From NCBI GenBank assembly GCA_964437595.1, contig CAYTHO010000009.1, positions 31,295 through 95,294 of the forward strand: a stretch of 64,000 bases of DNA. Reading direction: 5' to 3'. Each line of letters opens with the position of its first letter. Within the stretch, counting starts at the first letter, position 1. The notes under the pieces are model-generated. The model had not been told where the DNA came from, ran no database searches, and saw nothing but the letters and a program-made list of their open reading frames with translations. This DNA is from DSYU01 sp964437595. GTDB taxonomy: Bacteria > Chloroflexota > Anaerolineae > Anaerolineales > Anaerolineaceae. The position numbers and the translations under genes are program-made. Positions 16,833 to 28,090 of the stretch are shown one piece after another.

Positions 16833-17792
16833 TCATCCTGGCGTAGAAAGAATAACTGCTTCGCCTGTTGTGCGCGGCGCCACATGAGCATCTGGCATGA
16901 ATTCCTGGAGGAACTCGCCCAGTTTCTGATCGTACTCTGCCTGGTTCTTCCACAATGCTTCGGCATGGCCGGCGTTGGGGGCTAAGTAGAGGATACGCTT
17001 GCCGCGTGTTTTCGCGTTGTACAGATCAATGCTCATTTGGGGCAAAATATAAGAGTCGTTCTTTCCGTGGCTCAAGAAAATCGGGGTTTCCACCTGTGCA
17101 ATTGAGTTGATTGGTGAAGCATCCTCGAACTTCCAGCCAGCGATTTGCCAGACAAAGAAATTGGCCAGGTTGAGCAGTGGGAAAGGCGGCAGGTGATACT
17201 CCTCGTTCAGCCGGTGGGTTAACAATTCACGAAGGTCCGAAAAGCTGCAGTCTGCAACGGCAAAGGCAATTCGCGGATCGATGGCTGCGTGCTGCAGTGT
17301 CGTCGCTGCGCCAAGCGACAACCCTGCGGTGCCGACAATTCCGCCAGGGTCCAGGCGGGAAAAAGCCCAATCAACCACAGCTTTTAGGTCCTGTTTCTCA
17401 TAGAAGCCGAAGGATGTATTTGTTCCGCCGCTCCGCCCGTGGTGGCGTATATCGTACAGCAGCACATTAAACCCGCGCTTGCGAAACAAACCAGCGTATA
17501 TCACCATGCCGTACATGCTCCAGGTAATCCCGTGCGTCAGCACAACCGTGCGTTGCGACCCTTCTAGCGGATGGTATACGGCATACAGATCATAACCGAA
17601 GGGCGATTCAATGCGCACCTCTTCCTTCGGCCAGGGCAGGTAGTCCGCTTCGACCAGCCTGCCGTTCTCCACTTCTTGGCGAAGCGTCTCCTCTATCGGG
17701 AAAATATTTGGGTAGATTACCTGCCTGGCGAAGTAGTATCCAGCAGCGAGCAAGATTAGTGAGATGAGGAAAAGAGAAATGATAATGGGCAT
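16833..17792 (-). CDS. Membrane-anchored alpha/beta hydrolase
   Basis: 319 residues. An N-terminal transmembrane anchor (about 4-24) is followed by an alpha/beta hydrolase domain. The nucleophile elbow is GLSLG near residue 160, the acid is Asp in HGKNDSYI near 260, and the catalytic His is in NAGHAEA near 290. The oxyanion segment is LTHGITWSMY. It resembles the BEM46/YqkD-type serine hydrolases, whose substrate is unknown. The start lies 3 bases after the recD2 stop, so translation is probably coupled; no separate ribosome binding site is seen. Confidence 0.85.
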   Translation of the reverse strand: MPIIISLFLISLILLAAGYYFARQVIYPNIFPIEETLRQEVENGRLVEADYLPWPKEEVRIESPFGYDLYAVYHPLEGSQRTVVLTHGITWSMYGMVIYAGLFRKRGFNVLLYDIRHHGRSGGTNTSFGFYEKQDLKAVVDWAFSRLDPGGIVGTAGLSLGAATTLQHAAIDPRIAFAVADCSFSDLRELLTHRLNEEYHLPPFPLLNLANFFVWQIAGWKFEDASPINSIAQVETPIFLSHGKNDSYILPQMSIDLYNAKTRGKRILYLAPNAGHAEALWKNQAEYDQKLGEFLQEFMPDAHVAPRTTGEAVILSTPG

Positions 17793-17795
17793 AGG

Positions 17796-20051
<2,256 letters not shown>

Positions 20052-20060
20052 AATGATTCC

Positions 20061-21248
20061 TTATGCTTTCCGTAGCAATTTTACCCGGAAGAATGCCTTA
20101 AGGAGAGGTCCTGCTGGTAAGGTTGACAAAAGCCGCACATTCTCCTCTACGGAGTCTGTTTCATCCAGGAATCGAAAGATCTCTTGCACGGTATTACGCT
20201 GGAATAGCCGGGGCACCATTTCCTTCATCTGGTCGCCCTGGCGATAGATCATCTGCAAAAATAATGAAGCGAACAGGTGATAGCGGCGGGGTGTTTCGGG
20301 GACCTGGAAGGGATGGCCGAAGTCTGTTAGCGATTCTACAATGGCTGCCGCGTCTTTTTGCATGCGTAAAAATGCACTTTTGACGATTGGCTTTACCATT
20401 CCTCCCCTGGTTCCAATAGCCATTACCCGTCTGCCCAGCCGGCGAGGGAAAGGGTGGTCTGTGATTGGTATTACTCCCGACTCTACCGAGTCTGTCCGGT
20501 ACCGCCTGATTTGACGAATCTCCTCCAGGTATTCAGCAATCGCCCGATCATATTCGTGCGGTTTTAACAGATCGGCGGAAAGGACAATCAGCTTGATCAT
20601 TGCTCGCCGGCGGGTAAGGGGCAGGATATGAAAAAAGCGCAAGTTCCCTTTTTGGGGGATGCGAAAATCGAACAGCGTTACAGTCTGGGGGTCAAAGCAG
20701 TCAGTGGGCGTTTCGATTTCCCATCCTTTGAAATGCTGCTTGAGGTAGTGATAGCGCTTTGGACCGGATGAGTAGTTGGAAGGTTTGAAAATACTGTCGA
20801 AGGCAAACCGCGCGGCATACGGCTCTTCGTTAATAATAACGCTTGCGCTGGCTTTGTCTTGTGTATCACCAATCTCACTGACACGCGCTTGCATGAAGTG
20901 CACGCCAGGGGTGCTGGCCAGTGCTTCTCGCATGCTGGTATAAAAATCGATGCCGCGGATCATCTTGTACAGGTATGGACGGATGTCGAATACCTGGTGG
21001 TAATGCTCGCCGATGATTTCGACCTGATCCCAGGTGTGATACACCAGGTGATCAAAACGAGTAGGTTGTTCTGTCAGAAAAGACCAGGTGCGATCGTTGA
21101 GCGTTTTGGCGTCCCGATCAACCAGGAGGATGGACTGCCCCCGTAGTGGAGACAATGCCATCTCATAAGCTAAACCTAAACCAGCCGCCCCGCTGCCAGC
21201 AATGATGAAATCATATGAATGTGTTTTTGGGGGAACCTCTGTGGTCAC
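20061..21248 (-). CDS. crtY: Lycopene cyclase family protein (CrtY/CrtL type)
   Basis: About 395 residues. The family closes the ends of lycopene into beta-rings using bound FAD without net redox change. Visible motifs are the dinucleotide fold IIAGSGAAGLGLAYEM, NDRTWSF near residue 55, HFKGWEIE, TLFDFRIPQ, ILPLTRRRAMI, ESGVIPITD, and GTRGGMVKPIVKSAF. The last differs slightly from the usual G.GG..KPSTGY. The start is set at a GTG at 21248, 6 nt after GGGGTGG; a TTG at 21263 is also possible. No phytoene synthase or desaturase is adjacent, but a carotenoid-type FAD oxidoreductase lies 8 kb away. Confidence 0.8.
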   Translation of the reverse strand: MTTEVPPKTHSYDFIIAGSGAAGLGLAYEMALSPLRGQSILLVDRDAKTLNDRTWSFLTEQPTRFDHLVYHTWDQVEIIGEHYHQVFDIRPYLYKMIRGIDFYTSMREALASTPGVHFMQARVSEIGDTQDKASASVIINEEPYAARFAFDSIFKPSNYSSGPKRYHYLKQHFKGWEIETPTDCFDPQTVTLFDFRIPQKGNLRFFHILPLTRRRAMIKLIVLSADLLKPHEYDRAIAEYLEEIRQIRRYRTDSVESGVIPITDHPFPRRLGRRVMAIGTRGGMVKPIVKSAFLRMQKDAAAIVESLTDFGHPFQVPETPRRYHLFASLFLQMIYRQGDQMKEMVPRLFQRNTVQEIFRFLDETDSVEENVRLLSTLPAGPLLKAFFRVKLLRKA

Positions 21249-21266
21249 GAAATACCACCCCAAGAA

Positions 21267-22259
21267 TCACTTCAATTGAATAGTGGTTTGCTTCCTGGCC
21301 GCATCGTATAAGGCTTGTGCAGTGCGCACGTGATTGCGGCTTTCCTCGAGGCTGATGAGCGTTGGCGCGCCATCCAGAATAGCTGCATTCATATTCTCAA
21401 TCTCACCCAGGTACAGTTCTGGCGATTTCGCCTTTAGCTTCTCCGGTTTTCCATTAGCGGGAGTGAACACAATTTCTCGGTCCTTTTCGTTGACACCCGT
21501 AAATGGGCGATTCAGCGTCAGCCGGCCCAGGCTTCCGTGGATTTCAGCCATGGTGAAGAATGGCACGTTAAAACCAGCAAATATTTGCGCCGAGCGCCCG
21601 CCCGAATAGGATAACTGCCCGGCAAAGGTTTCATCTACCCCGCTCGGGCCGATGATCTGCTGTCCGGTGACCGATTCGGGTAATTGACCATATACGAACT
21701 GAACGAAGCTGATTGGGTAAATGCCCACATCCCACAGCGCGCCGCCGCCGTAATCAGGCACAAGCCGGACGTTGCCAGGGCTTTCACCCATGAAGAAGCT
21801 GAACCCGGCCCGCACATAACGAATTTCACCCAGCCGTCCCTCGCGAATGATCTCACCGACCAGCTTGGTTTGCGGGTGATGCCGGTACATAAAAGCCTCT
21901 TGTAGAATCTGCCTGGTCTGCTGGCGGGCAGCAATCATCGCATCTACCTCTTCAACCGTTATGGCGAAGGGTTTCTCGCACAGTACATTTTTACCTGCCC
22001 GCATGGCTTTTATGCTCCACTCGGCGTGCAGGTGGTTGGGCAGGCTGATATAAACTGCATCGATTTCATCCGAAGCAAGCATTTCCTCATAACTGCCGAA
22101 TACCCGCGGGATACCCCATTCCTTGGCGTATGCCTGGCCTTTGGCGAAATCTCGGCTGGCAACGGCTGCCAGTTTGCCGCGTTTCGATGCCCGTATAGCC
22201 GGAATTACTCGGCGGTTAATATTAGCGGTGGAAACAAGACCCCATCGGATCGTATCCAT
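21267..22259 (-). CDS. Gfo/Idh/MocA-family oxidoreductase
   Basis: 330 residues. The N-terminal Rossmann domain (IRWGLVSTANINRRVIPAI) binds NAD(P). The family EKP motif is present (NVLCEKPFAI, near residue 97), with a catalytic-type His in FMYRHHPQ near 125. The C-terminal domain is the usual alpha/beta sheet. Such enzymes oxidise sugars, sugar alcohols or related compounds; the substrate is unknown. GGAGGG lies 4 nt before the ATG. It heads the operon with lycopene cyclase, recD2 and the hydrolase and is divergent from the polysaccharide deacetylase. Confidence 0.88.
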   Translation of the reverse strand: MDTIRWGLVSTANINRRVIPAIRASKRGKLAAVASRDFAKGQAYAKEWGIPRVFGSYEEMLASDEIDAVYISLPNHLHAEWSIKAMRAGKNVLCEKPFAITVEEVDAMIAARQQTRQILQEAFMYRHHPQTKLVGEIIREGRLGEIRYVRAGFSFFMGESPGNVRLVPDYGGGALWDVGIYPISFVQFVYGQLPESVTGQQIIGPSGVDETFAGQLSYSGGRSAQIFAGFNVPFFTMAEIHGSLGRLTLNRPFTGVNEKDREIVFTPANGKPEKLKAKSPELYLGEIENMNAAILDGAPTLISLEESRNHVRTAQALYDAARKQTTIQLK

Positions 22260-22340
22260 AATCCCTCCGAATTCTTTACTATTAGAAGCATAGTATAGGT
22301 GAGAAGATTAGTCAAATCTTTGCATGAAGGAACGAGAGAT

Positions 22341-22393
22341 CTGTTCGTCGGCTTCGCCGAAAGCGGAATGCCGTTCCGGTAACCTCGGAACAG
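22341..22393. other. Branched stem-loop in the divergent promoter region
   Basis: Outer arms CTGTTC (22341-22346) and GAACAG (22388-22393) enclose two hairpins: TCGGC-ttc-GCCGA (22348-22360) and CGGAA-tgccg-TTCCG (22364-22378). It lies upstream of TATAAT boxes at 22395-22400 and 22424-22429. The role is unknown; it could be an interspersed palindrome or a cruciform regulatory site. Confidence 0.35.
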
Positions 22394-22439
22394 GTATAAT
22401 TGCCGGAGATGGTGTTTACTTTCTATAATCGGAGGCGTG

Positions 22440-23189
22440 ATGAGTCAGATCCAGAGAAAATGGCCAAAAGGTTGTCGTGCGGCAGTTAGCCTGACGTATG
22501 ATGATGGAATTGTAAATCACCCTCAAATAGTCGCTCCGCTGCTTGAGGAATATGGTTTCCGCGGAACCTTTTATGTACCCATCACAGATGATGTAACGCA
22601 TGACCCCTTGCCCTGGCGAGATATAGCTGCCCGTGGACACGAACTCGGCAACCACACTGTATTCCATCCCTGCTGGTCTCCAAAGGGTGAATCGAAAGAC
22701 TGGCTATCCGATCAGTTCAACCTGGCGAATTACACTCCCGAACGCTGGCTGGATGAAATCAACACGGCCAACGAAGGGTTGGAGTTAATCGACAACCAGA
22801 CAGAACGAACGTTTGGCAACACGTGTTTTAATAATTTCCTTGGTCCCGAAGAGCATCTGGTATGTTTAGAACCGCTTATCGCCCAGGTGTTCCTGGCAGC
22901 CAGAGGGGAAAAATCGGATAAACCGGTAGACATGGCACAAATCAATTTCAATAACCTGGGTACAGTTTGGGCTGACCGGCGCTCATTTGGCGACTTTACT
23001 GGGGAACTGCAAGAGATAATCGACAATGGCGGTTGGGTAATCTACACCTTCCATGGGGTTGGGAAAGGCTCGCACATGCATTATATTGAGGCGGATGAGC
23101 ATCTTCATCTCTTGCGGTTCCTACGGGAAAATGCCGATCAATACTGGACCGCGCCTGTTATAGATGTCGTGAGGTGGTTAAAACGATAG
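22440..23189 (+). CDS. Polysaccharide deacetylase family protein
   Basis: 249 residues of a NodB-type carbohydrate esterase 4 fold. SLTYDDG near residue 15 supplies the catalytic base and first metal-site Asp, and HELGNHTVFHPC near 60 supplies the metal-binding His pair. The C-terminal FHGVG segment resembles motif 5. The family removes acetyl groups from sugars such as peptidoglycan or exopolysaccharide. There is no signal peptide, which is atypical for cell-wall deacetylases and suggests a cytosolic substrate. GGAGG lies 4 nt before the ATG at 22440. Confidence 0.82.
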   Translation: MSQIQRKWPKGCRAAVSLTYDDGIVNHPQIVAPLLEEYGFRGTFYVPITDDVTHDPLPWRDIAARGHELGNHTVFHPCWSPKGESKDWLSDQFNLANYTPERWLDEINTANEGLELIDNQTERTFGNTCFNNFLGPEEHLVCLEPLIAQVFLAARGEKSDKPVDMAQINFNNLGTVWADRRSFGDFTGELQEIIDNGGWVIYTFHGVGKGSHMHYIEADEHLHLLRFLRENADQYWTAPVIDVVRWLKR

Positions 23190-23378
23190 AGCGTTTGGAT
23201 AGTTTGTAAAACGCCAGAAGTCTTTCTACAAAAAAGCCACTTTATAATTGGGAAAATCGCTATACCAATTTTGCCTATAAATGATACACTTATGTAGCAC
23301 TCATTTTTAACCGATTGATAATTTTTGCGATCCTGCAGGTTTACAACAGTAATAGCTGACGCAGACCATGGAGGGAAA

Positions 23379-23726
23379 ATGCCAATTGAAAAGCGCAAAG
23401 AACCCCGGCGCCATCTTATCTTTTATCTAAAGGTGGTAGACCCTGCAACCGACCAGTTAATTGGTCATCTGGTAGATATTTCAACCGTTGGCATGATGAT
23501 CATTTGCCAGAATGAACTTGCCATCGGCCAGATTATCCCTTTAAAGCTGCTGTTACCTGAGGTTTTTGAGACTGCCACGCATTTGGATCTAATCGGCGAA
23601 ACGGTCTGGTGCCATAAAGACGTTAATCCAGATTACTATGCTGTTGGCATGAAATTCAGGCAGACTACCTCTGATTCGAGAGAAGTCATAAAAGATCTGG
23701 TCAGTTCGTTTGGCTTTCAGGCCTGA
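23379..23726 (+). CDS. PilZ-domain protein (c-di-GMP receptor)
   Basis: 115 residues forming a single PilZ domain. Both c-di-GMP binding motifs are visible: RxxxR within EKRKEPRRH at the N-terminus, and DxSxxG within LVDISTVGMM near residue 31. PilZ proteins bind cyclic di-GMP and control motility, adhesion or exopolysaccharide. The start at 23379 has GGAGGG 3 nt upstream; a longer reading to 23325 has no ribosome binding site. It is convergent with the DnaE2-like gene, which ends 4 bases away. Confidence 0.87.
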   Translation: MPIEKRKEPRRHLIFYLKVVDPATDQLIGHLVDISTVGMMIICQNELAIGQIIPLKLLLPEVFETATHLDLIGETVWCHKDVNPDYYAVGMKFRQTTSDSREVIKDLVSSFGFQA

Positions 23727-23730
23727 ACCC

Positions 23731-26700
23731 TCAATAGCCTGGCGGTTGATTTCGTCGCCATCCTCTTTCGGCATGGAGAACTGGTTCGCCGGTGTTCTCG
23801 TCTCGTTCGATACGACCCTCAATAAAGATTAGCTGGTTTGCTGAAGAAACAATATCCTGCATCCGTCGAAAGGCTTGGGGGTAAAGGATTATATCGAGAA
23901 CCCCTTCAAGATCTTCCAGGGACATAAATGCCATCCGCTCACCGCTGTCATTTGTCACGCGGTGAAGGATCTGGAGTACCCCTGCTACACGGACAACCTC
24001 GCCCATTTTCGCCGTGGCTTCAACGGTCGAAATGACCCCGGCATCGCGCATTTCCGCGGCAAAAGCCTCTAATGGATGCGCTTCCAGGCTGATCCCGAGC
24101 ATGCGCTGCTGCGCGGCGGATTTCAGGTCAATATCCCAATCCTCGCCAGCAAAATCGCTCATACCGAATAAGGAGAGTTGGCCCGGTCTCGAGCGGCCTG
24201 ATGAAAGCGCATGCAGCAGATCAGGAATTTTGCCGATCCCCTCGAATGCGCCCACCTGGATCAGATTTTCTGTTTCCTGCAAACGCGGATTTACTTTCAA
24301 TAAAAATTCGGTCAGGCTGTGAAATGGCCTGTGACGGAGTATTTGTTCCTGGGTCCTGTTGGTGAGTGCGCGTACCTGATCCATGCCCATATAAAGGACC
24401 GGTTCACCGCTGGGGTAGACCACAGCGAACTGCTGCCGAGAGTAATTGACATGTGGTGGTCGTACTTTAAGCCCTAACCGGCGTGCTTCGCTGAGGTAAA
24501 TAGACTGCGAATAATAGCCTCCCCAGTTAGCCAGAACCGCGGCGATAAATTCAGCCGGGTAATGCGCCTTGCACCAGGCCGACCGCCAGGCAACCTGAGC
24601 GTAAGACGCGGCGTGGGCCTTTGGAAAGCCATATCCCGCGAATGCCGCCATCATTTCCCAGATATGCGCGCCGGTATCCGGCGGAACGCTGCTGCGCTCC
24701 TGCGCGCCAGCAATGAACTTTTCCTTCAAAATTTGCATCTGCTTTCCGGGGTCAAAGTGACTCATCGCCCGGCGTAGCAGATCGGCTTCGCCCAACGAAA
24801 GGCCAGCCAGATCATGCGCGATGCGAAGTACCTGTTCCTGGTAAAGGATCACTCCGTATGTATCAGAGAGAAACCCGGCAAGAGCAGGGTGGATGTGCGA
24901 AACCGGTTCGATGCCTTTATGCCGGCGGACGAACGCATCACGAAGCCCGCCTTTGAGCGGTCCAGGCCGGTAGAGTGCCAGTGCGGCCATCAGGTCGGAT
25001 ATATTGCGTGCGTGAATTTCCTTGAGCGTGGCGCGCATCCCTGGCGATTCGATCTGAAAACATCCAATGGTTCGCCCCGTAGCAATCAGCGCCGATGTTT
25101 CTGGGTCTTCGGTTGGGATGGCTTCTAGTACATCCATTGATCGGCTGTATTCCTTACGCCGCCAGGAGTGGATGCTGTCGGCAACATCCCCAATCACCGT
25201 CAGCCCGCGGATGCCAAGCAAGTCAAGTTTTACCAGACCAGCCTGTTCAACATCATCGAGGTCCAGTTGGGTGATTGTGACCCCTTTTCCGCCGGAACGG
25301 GCCACGGGGACAAAATCGACGATAGGCCCTGGGGCAATCACCACGCCTCCAGGGTGGACCGACAAATGGTGGGGAAGCCCGAGGAGCGCTTCCGCCTCAT
25401 GGAACAAGGCCATATAGCCTGGTCGTTTTCCATATTCGGTTATCAGCGCGGCAAAAGGTCCTTGATCTTTTTGTCCCGCCTGGCTCTCAGCTCGCGGTGA
25501 CCAGTAACGATAACCAAGTCGGTTGACCATGCTGCGGATCTCGGCAGGTTTCAAACCGTGCGCTTTGGCAGCTTCGCTGAGCGCCGAACGTGGCCGGAAG
25601 GTATTGACAGTACCAACCATAGCGACCTGCTCACGCCCATAAGTATCAAAAAGGTGTTGGATTACAGCGTCGCGGCGGCGCGAACAAAAATCGGTGTCAA
25701 TATCTGGTGGGATTGCCCGGGCCGGGTTGAGAAACCGTTCAAAGTACAGATCGAGAGCGAGCGGATCAGGCGTTGTTATTCCCAGGCAGTGCGCGACCAA
25801 TGATGAAGAAGCCGAACCACGGGATGCGGAGGGCACGCCGCTCTGGTGGGCGAAGTTGATCATTTCTTCGGCGATTAAAAATATTGGTGCGTACCCGCGC
25901 GCGGTGATCACATCGAGTTCGTGATCCAACCGCTGTCGGATGTCGGCAGGTATACCTGGATACAGCTTGCGCGCCCCTTCTTCTGCTTTTTGCCGCAGTA
26001 AATCCACATCTGTCATTCCATCTGGAAGGGGAACCTGAGGATAGTGCGGCTGGTTCAGGGCAAGATCCAGGTTGCAAGCTGTGGTAATTTCTGCAATGGT
26101 CTCCAAGGCCTGCGGATAATCACTGAATGCCGTTTTCATATCGTCTGGAGAGCGAAAATAAGCTCCTTCGGGTGCACAGCGCGCGGGTGGAAGATCGCTC
26201 AAGGGAGTGATGGTTCGGATAGCTGTGAGCGTGCGCTGAAGCGCTGCCTGATCCGGGGTAAGATAATAAATATCATGCGAAGCTACAACCGGCAGGTGAC
26301 TGCGTTGGGCGAGTTGGTATACTTGCCGGTTCGTTTCTGCATCAGCCGGCGTTTTCTGGTGCATCTCAACATATAACCTGTCAGGGTAGGTCTTTTTCAG
26401 AAGATGTAGCAGGTGGGTGGTTTCGGATTCGCCATCGGTGCATTCAAGCAGCCGCTGAACAGCTCCGCGGCAGCCGCCCGTCAGGCACATCACCCCCTGC
26501 TGGTGATCTGTAAGCATTTCTAGTGTACACAGTTGCGAGGTACCTTCCGGAGCCGTTTGCACGAGACTGCTGATCCGGCAGAGATTTTTCCACCCGCTGG
26601 TGTTTGTTGCCAACAGCACCAAAATGCCGCTGCTGTCCCGAGTCGATGCAGGGGCTAGATGAAAGGGCAGCAGCAGGTCGATCTCCAATCCCAGGATAGG

Positions 26701-26877
26701 CTTTACCCCTACCTCCTTGCAGGCGCGGTAAAATGCCAGCGCGCCGGTGAGGCTGAGATGGTCGGTCAGCGCCAGGGCTGGCATTTCGTATGCTGCGGCA
26801 GAACGGGCCAGATCTGCCGGGGACGGAAGCCCTTCGAGAAATGAATAACAAGAGTGGGTGTGCAGGTGGCTGATCAA
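23731..26877 (-). CDS. dnaE2: DNA polymerase III alpha-type subunit, DnaE2-like
   Basis: 1048 residues. An N-terminal PHP domain (SHLHTHSCYSFLEG, ALALTDH) is followed by the C-family polymerase core with catalytic Asp in PPDIDTDF near residue 380. The segment VGTVNTFRPRSAL and the HAASYAQVAWRSAWCKAHYP block resemble the DnaE2/ImuC branch more than replicative DnaE1. A helix-hairpin-helix region and an OB-fold (VVRVAGVLQI) follow. The length fits DnaE2 (about 1050) and not DnaE1 (about 1160). ImuC-type enzymes do error-prone synthesis, usually with ImuA and ImuB, which are absent here. The start is TTG at 26877, placed by the PHP motif; the ribosome binding site is weak. Confidence 0.85.
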   Translation of the reverse strand: MISHLHTHSCYSFLEGLPSPADLARSAAAYEMPALALTDHLSLTGALAFYRACKEVGVKPILGLEIDLLLPFHLAPASTRDSSGILVLLATNTSGWKNLCRISSLVQTAPEGTSQLCTLEMLTDHQQGVMCLTGGCRGAVQRLLECTDGESETTHLLHLLKKTYPDRLYVEMHQKTPADAETNRQVYQLAQRSHLPVVASHDIYYLTPDQAALQRTLTAIRTITPLSDLPPARCAPEGAYFRSPDDMKTAFSDYPQALETIAEITTACNLDLALNQPHYPQVPLPDGMTDVDLLRQKAEEGARKLYPGIPADIRQRLDHELDVITARGYAPIFLIAEEMINFAHQSGVPSASRGSASSSLVAHCLGITTPDPLALDLYFERFLNPARAIPPDIDTDFCSRRRDAVIQHLFDTYGREQVAMVGTVNTFRPRSALSEAAKAHGLKPAEIRSMVNRLGYRYWSPRAESQAGQKDQGPFAALITEYGKRPGYMALFHEAEALLGLPHHLSVHPGGVVIAPGPIVDFVPVARSGGKGVTITQLDLDDVEQAGLVKLDLLGIRGLTVIGDVADSIHSWRRKEYSRSMDVLEAIPTEDPETSALIATGRTIGCFQIESPGMRATLKEIHARNISDLMAALALYRPGPLKGGLRDAFVRRHKGIEPVSHIHPALAGFLSDTYGVILYQEQVLRIAHDLAGLSLGEADLLRRAMSHFDPGKQMQILKEKFIAGAQERSSVPPDTGAHIWEMMAAFAGYGFPKAHAASYAQVAWRSAWCKAHYPAEFIAAVLANWGGYYSQSIYLSEARRLGLKVRPPHVNYSRQQFAVVYPSGEPVLYMGMDQVRALTNRTQEQILRHRPFHSLTEFLLKVNPRLQETENLIQVGAFEGIGKIPDLLHALSSGRSRPGQLSLFGMSDFAGEDWDIDLKSAAQQRMLGISLEAHPLEAFAAEMRDAGVISTVEATAKMGEVVRVAGVLQILHRVTNDSGERMAFMSLEDLEGVLDIILYPQAFRRMQDIVSSANQLIFIEGRIERDENTGEPVLHAERGWRRNQPPGY

Positions 26878-27001
26878 GCAGGTTCTCTGAAAATTACATT
26901 ATGATTACTTCATGCGCTGTGGATTGAAATGGGTAGCATCTCTGGTTGCGTGTTGATGTTGATCTTACCTGGGTAAACTGCTCCCCATCAACAGAATACA
27001 C

Positions 27002-27007
27002 TATAAT
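27002..27007 (+). promoter_or_regulatory. -10 box placed for a leaderless dipeptidase mRNA
   Basis: A perfect TATAAT ends 6 bases before the ATG at 27014, so transcription would start at or next to the start codon. No Shine-Dalgarno sequence exists upstream. No good -35 is seen. Confidence 0.5.
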
Positions 27008-27013
27008 TCGCCC

Positions 27014-28090
27014 ATGAACAAATTCCCGGTCTTTGATGGACACAATGATACTCTGACGGAATGTTTTTCACCAGAAACTGGCGAAAAACGGTCGTTCTTT
27101 GAGTGGGGCCAGAAAGGGCACCTTGATTATCCACGGGCGGTTGCAGGCGGAATGGTTGGCGGGCTTTTCGCAATTTTTACCCCGCCGCCTCCTGAGTCGC
27201 CGGACCGGGAGTTGCTGAGTGGGGTGGTGTATACCGATCTGGGTTATGAGGTTACCCGCCGCAGCCCCCTGGAAACAACCTACGCGCGCGCATACACCAC
27301 TGCGGTGATCGATTATTTACGCGCTATAACTGCTCAATCTGCCGGAAAGATGGGCATCGTTTGTAGTGTGGCAGATCTAAACCGCTGCCTGGCAGAAGAT
27401 CGTCTGGCGGTTGTGCTGCACATCGAAGGAGCGGAGGCGCTTGATCCTGGTTTAAGCGATCTGGAATGGTATTATCAGCAAGGGGTTCGTTCTTTGGGGA
27501 TTGTGTGGAGCCGCCCCAACGCTTTCGGCGAGGGTGTCCCATTCCGTTTTCCTGGCAGCCCGGATACTGGGCCAGGACTGACGGAAGCGGGCAAGCAGTT
27601 AGTACGCGAATGCCGCCAGTTGGGGATGCTGGTGGACCTGGCGCATATCAATGAAAAGGGTTTTTGGGATGCCGCTGCGATTCTGGATGCGCCTCTGGTT
27701 GTAAGCCATACCGCCGTACACACGCTTTGCCCATCCACCCGCAACCTGACCAATCAGCAGATCGATGCGGTGGGTCAGTCAGGTGGTCTGATCGGGATCA
27801 TGTATGAACCGATGAATATCCGTCCGGATGGAAAACCAGGCGCGCAGGTGGCCCTGGAAGATATCATTCGCCATTTCGATTATATCGCCGCCAGGATAGG
27901 CGTGGATCATGTGGCATTCGGATCGGACTTTGACGGCGCGGATATGCCTGCCCCGCTCCGTGATGCTTCACTGTACCAGAACCTGGTGCAGTCGTTGGCG
28001 GATCATGGTTACCAGGGTGCTGACCTGGAAAAGATTACCTGTCAGAACTGGCTGAGAATCCTGAACAATTCTCTAGAGTGCCGAAGTTAA
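27014..28090 (+). CDS. Membrane dipeptidase family protein (peptidase M19)
   Basis: 358 residues with the amidohydrolase barrel of renal-type dipeptidases, which cleave L-X and L-D dipeptides using two zinc ions. Metal ligands are visible: HxD in FDGHNDT at residue 9, the bridging Glu in LHIEGAEAL near 138, and two His in VDLAHINEKGF and VVSHTAVH near 210 and 230. Asp in FGSDFDGA near 303 completes the site. The FDGHNDT motif so near the N-terminus fixes the start at 27014. The gene seems to be transcribed leaderless (TATAAT at 27002). It overlaps the convergent pgl gene by 4 bases. Confidence 0.9.
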   Translation: MNKFPVFDGHNDTLTECFSPETGEKRSFFEWGQKGHLDYPRAVAGGMVGGLFAIFTPPPPESPDRELLSGVVYTDLGYEVTRRSPLETTYARAYTTAVIDYLRAITAQSAGKMGIVCSVADLNRCLAEDRLAVVLHIEGAEALDPGLSDLEWYYQQGVRSLGIVWSRPNAFGEGVPFRFPGSPDTGPGLTEAGKQLVRECRQLGMLVDLAHINEKGFWDAAAILDAPLVVSHTAVHTLCPSTRNLTNQQIDAVGQSGGLIGIMYEPMNIRPDGKPGAQVALEDIIRHFDYIAARIGVDHVAFGSDFDGADMPAPLRDASLYQNLVQSLADHGYQGADLEKITCQNWLRILNNSLECRS

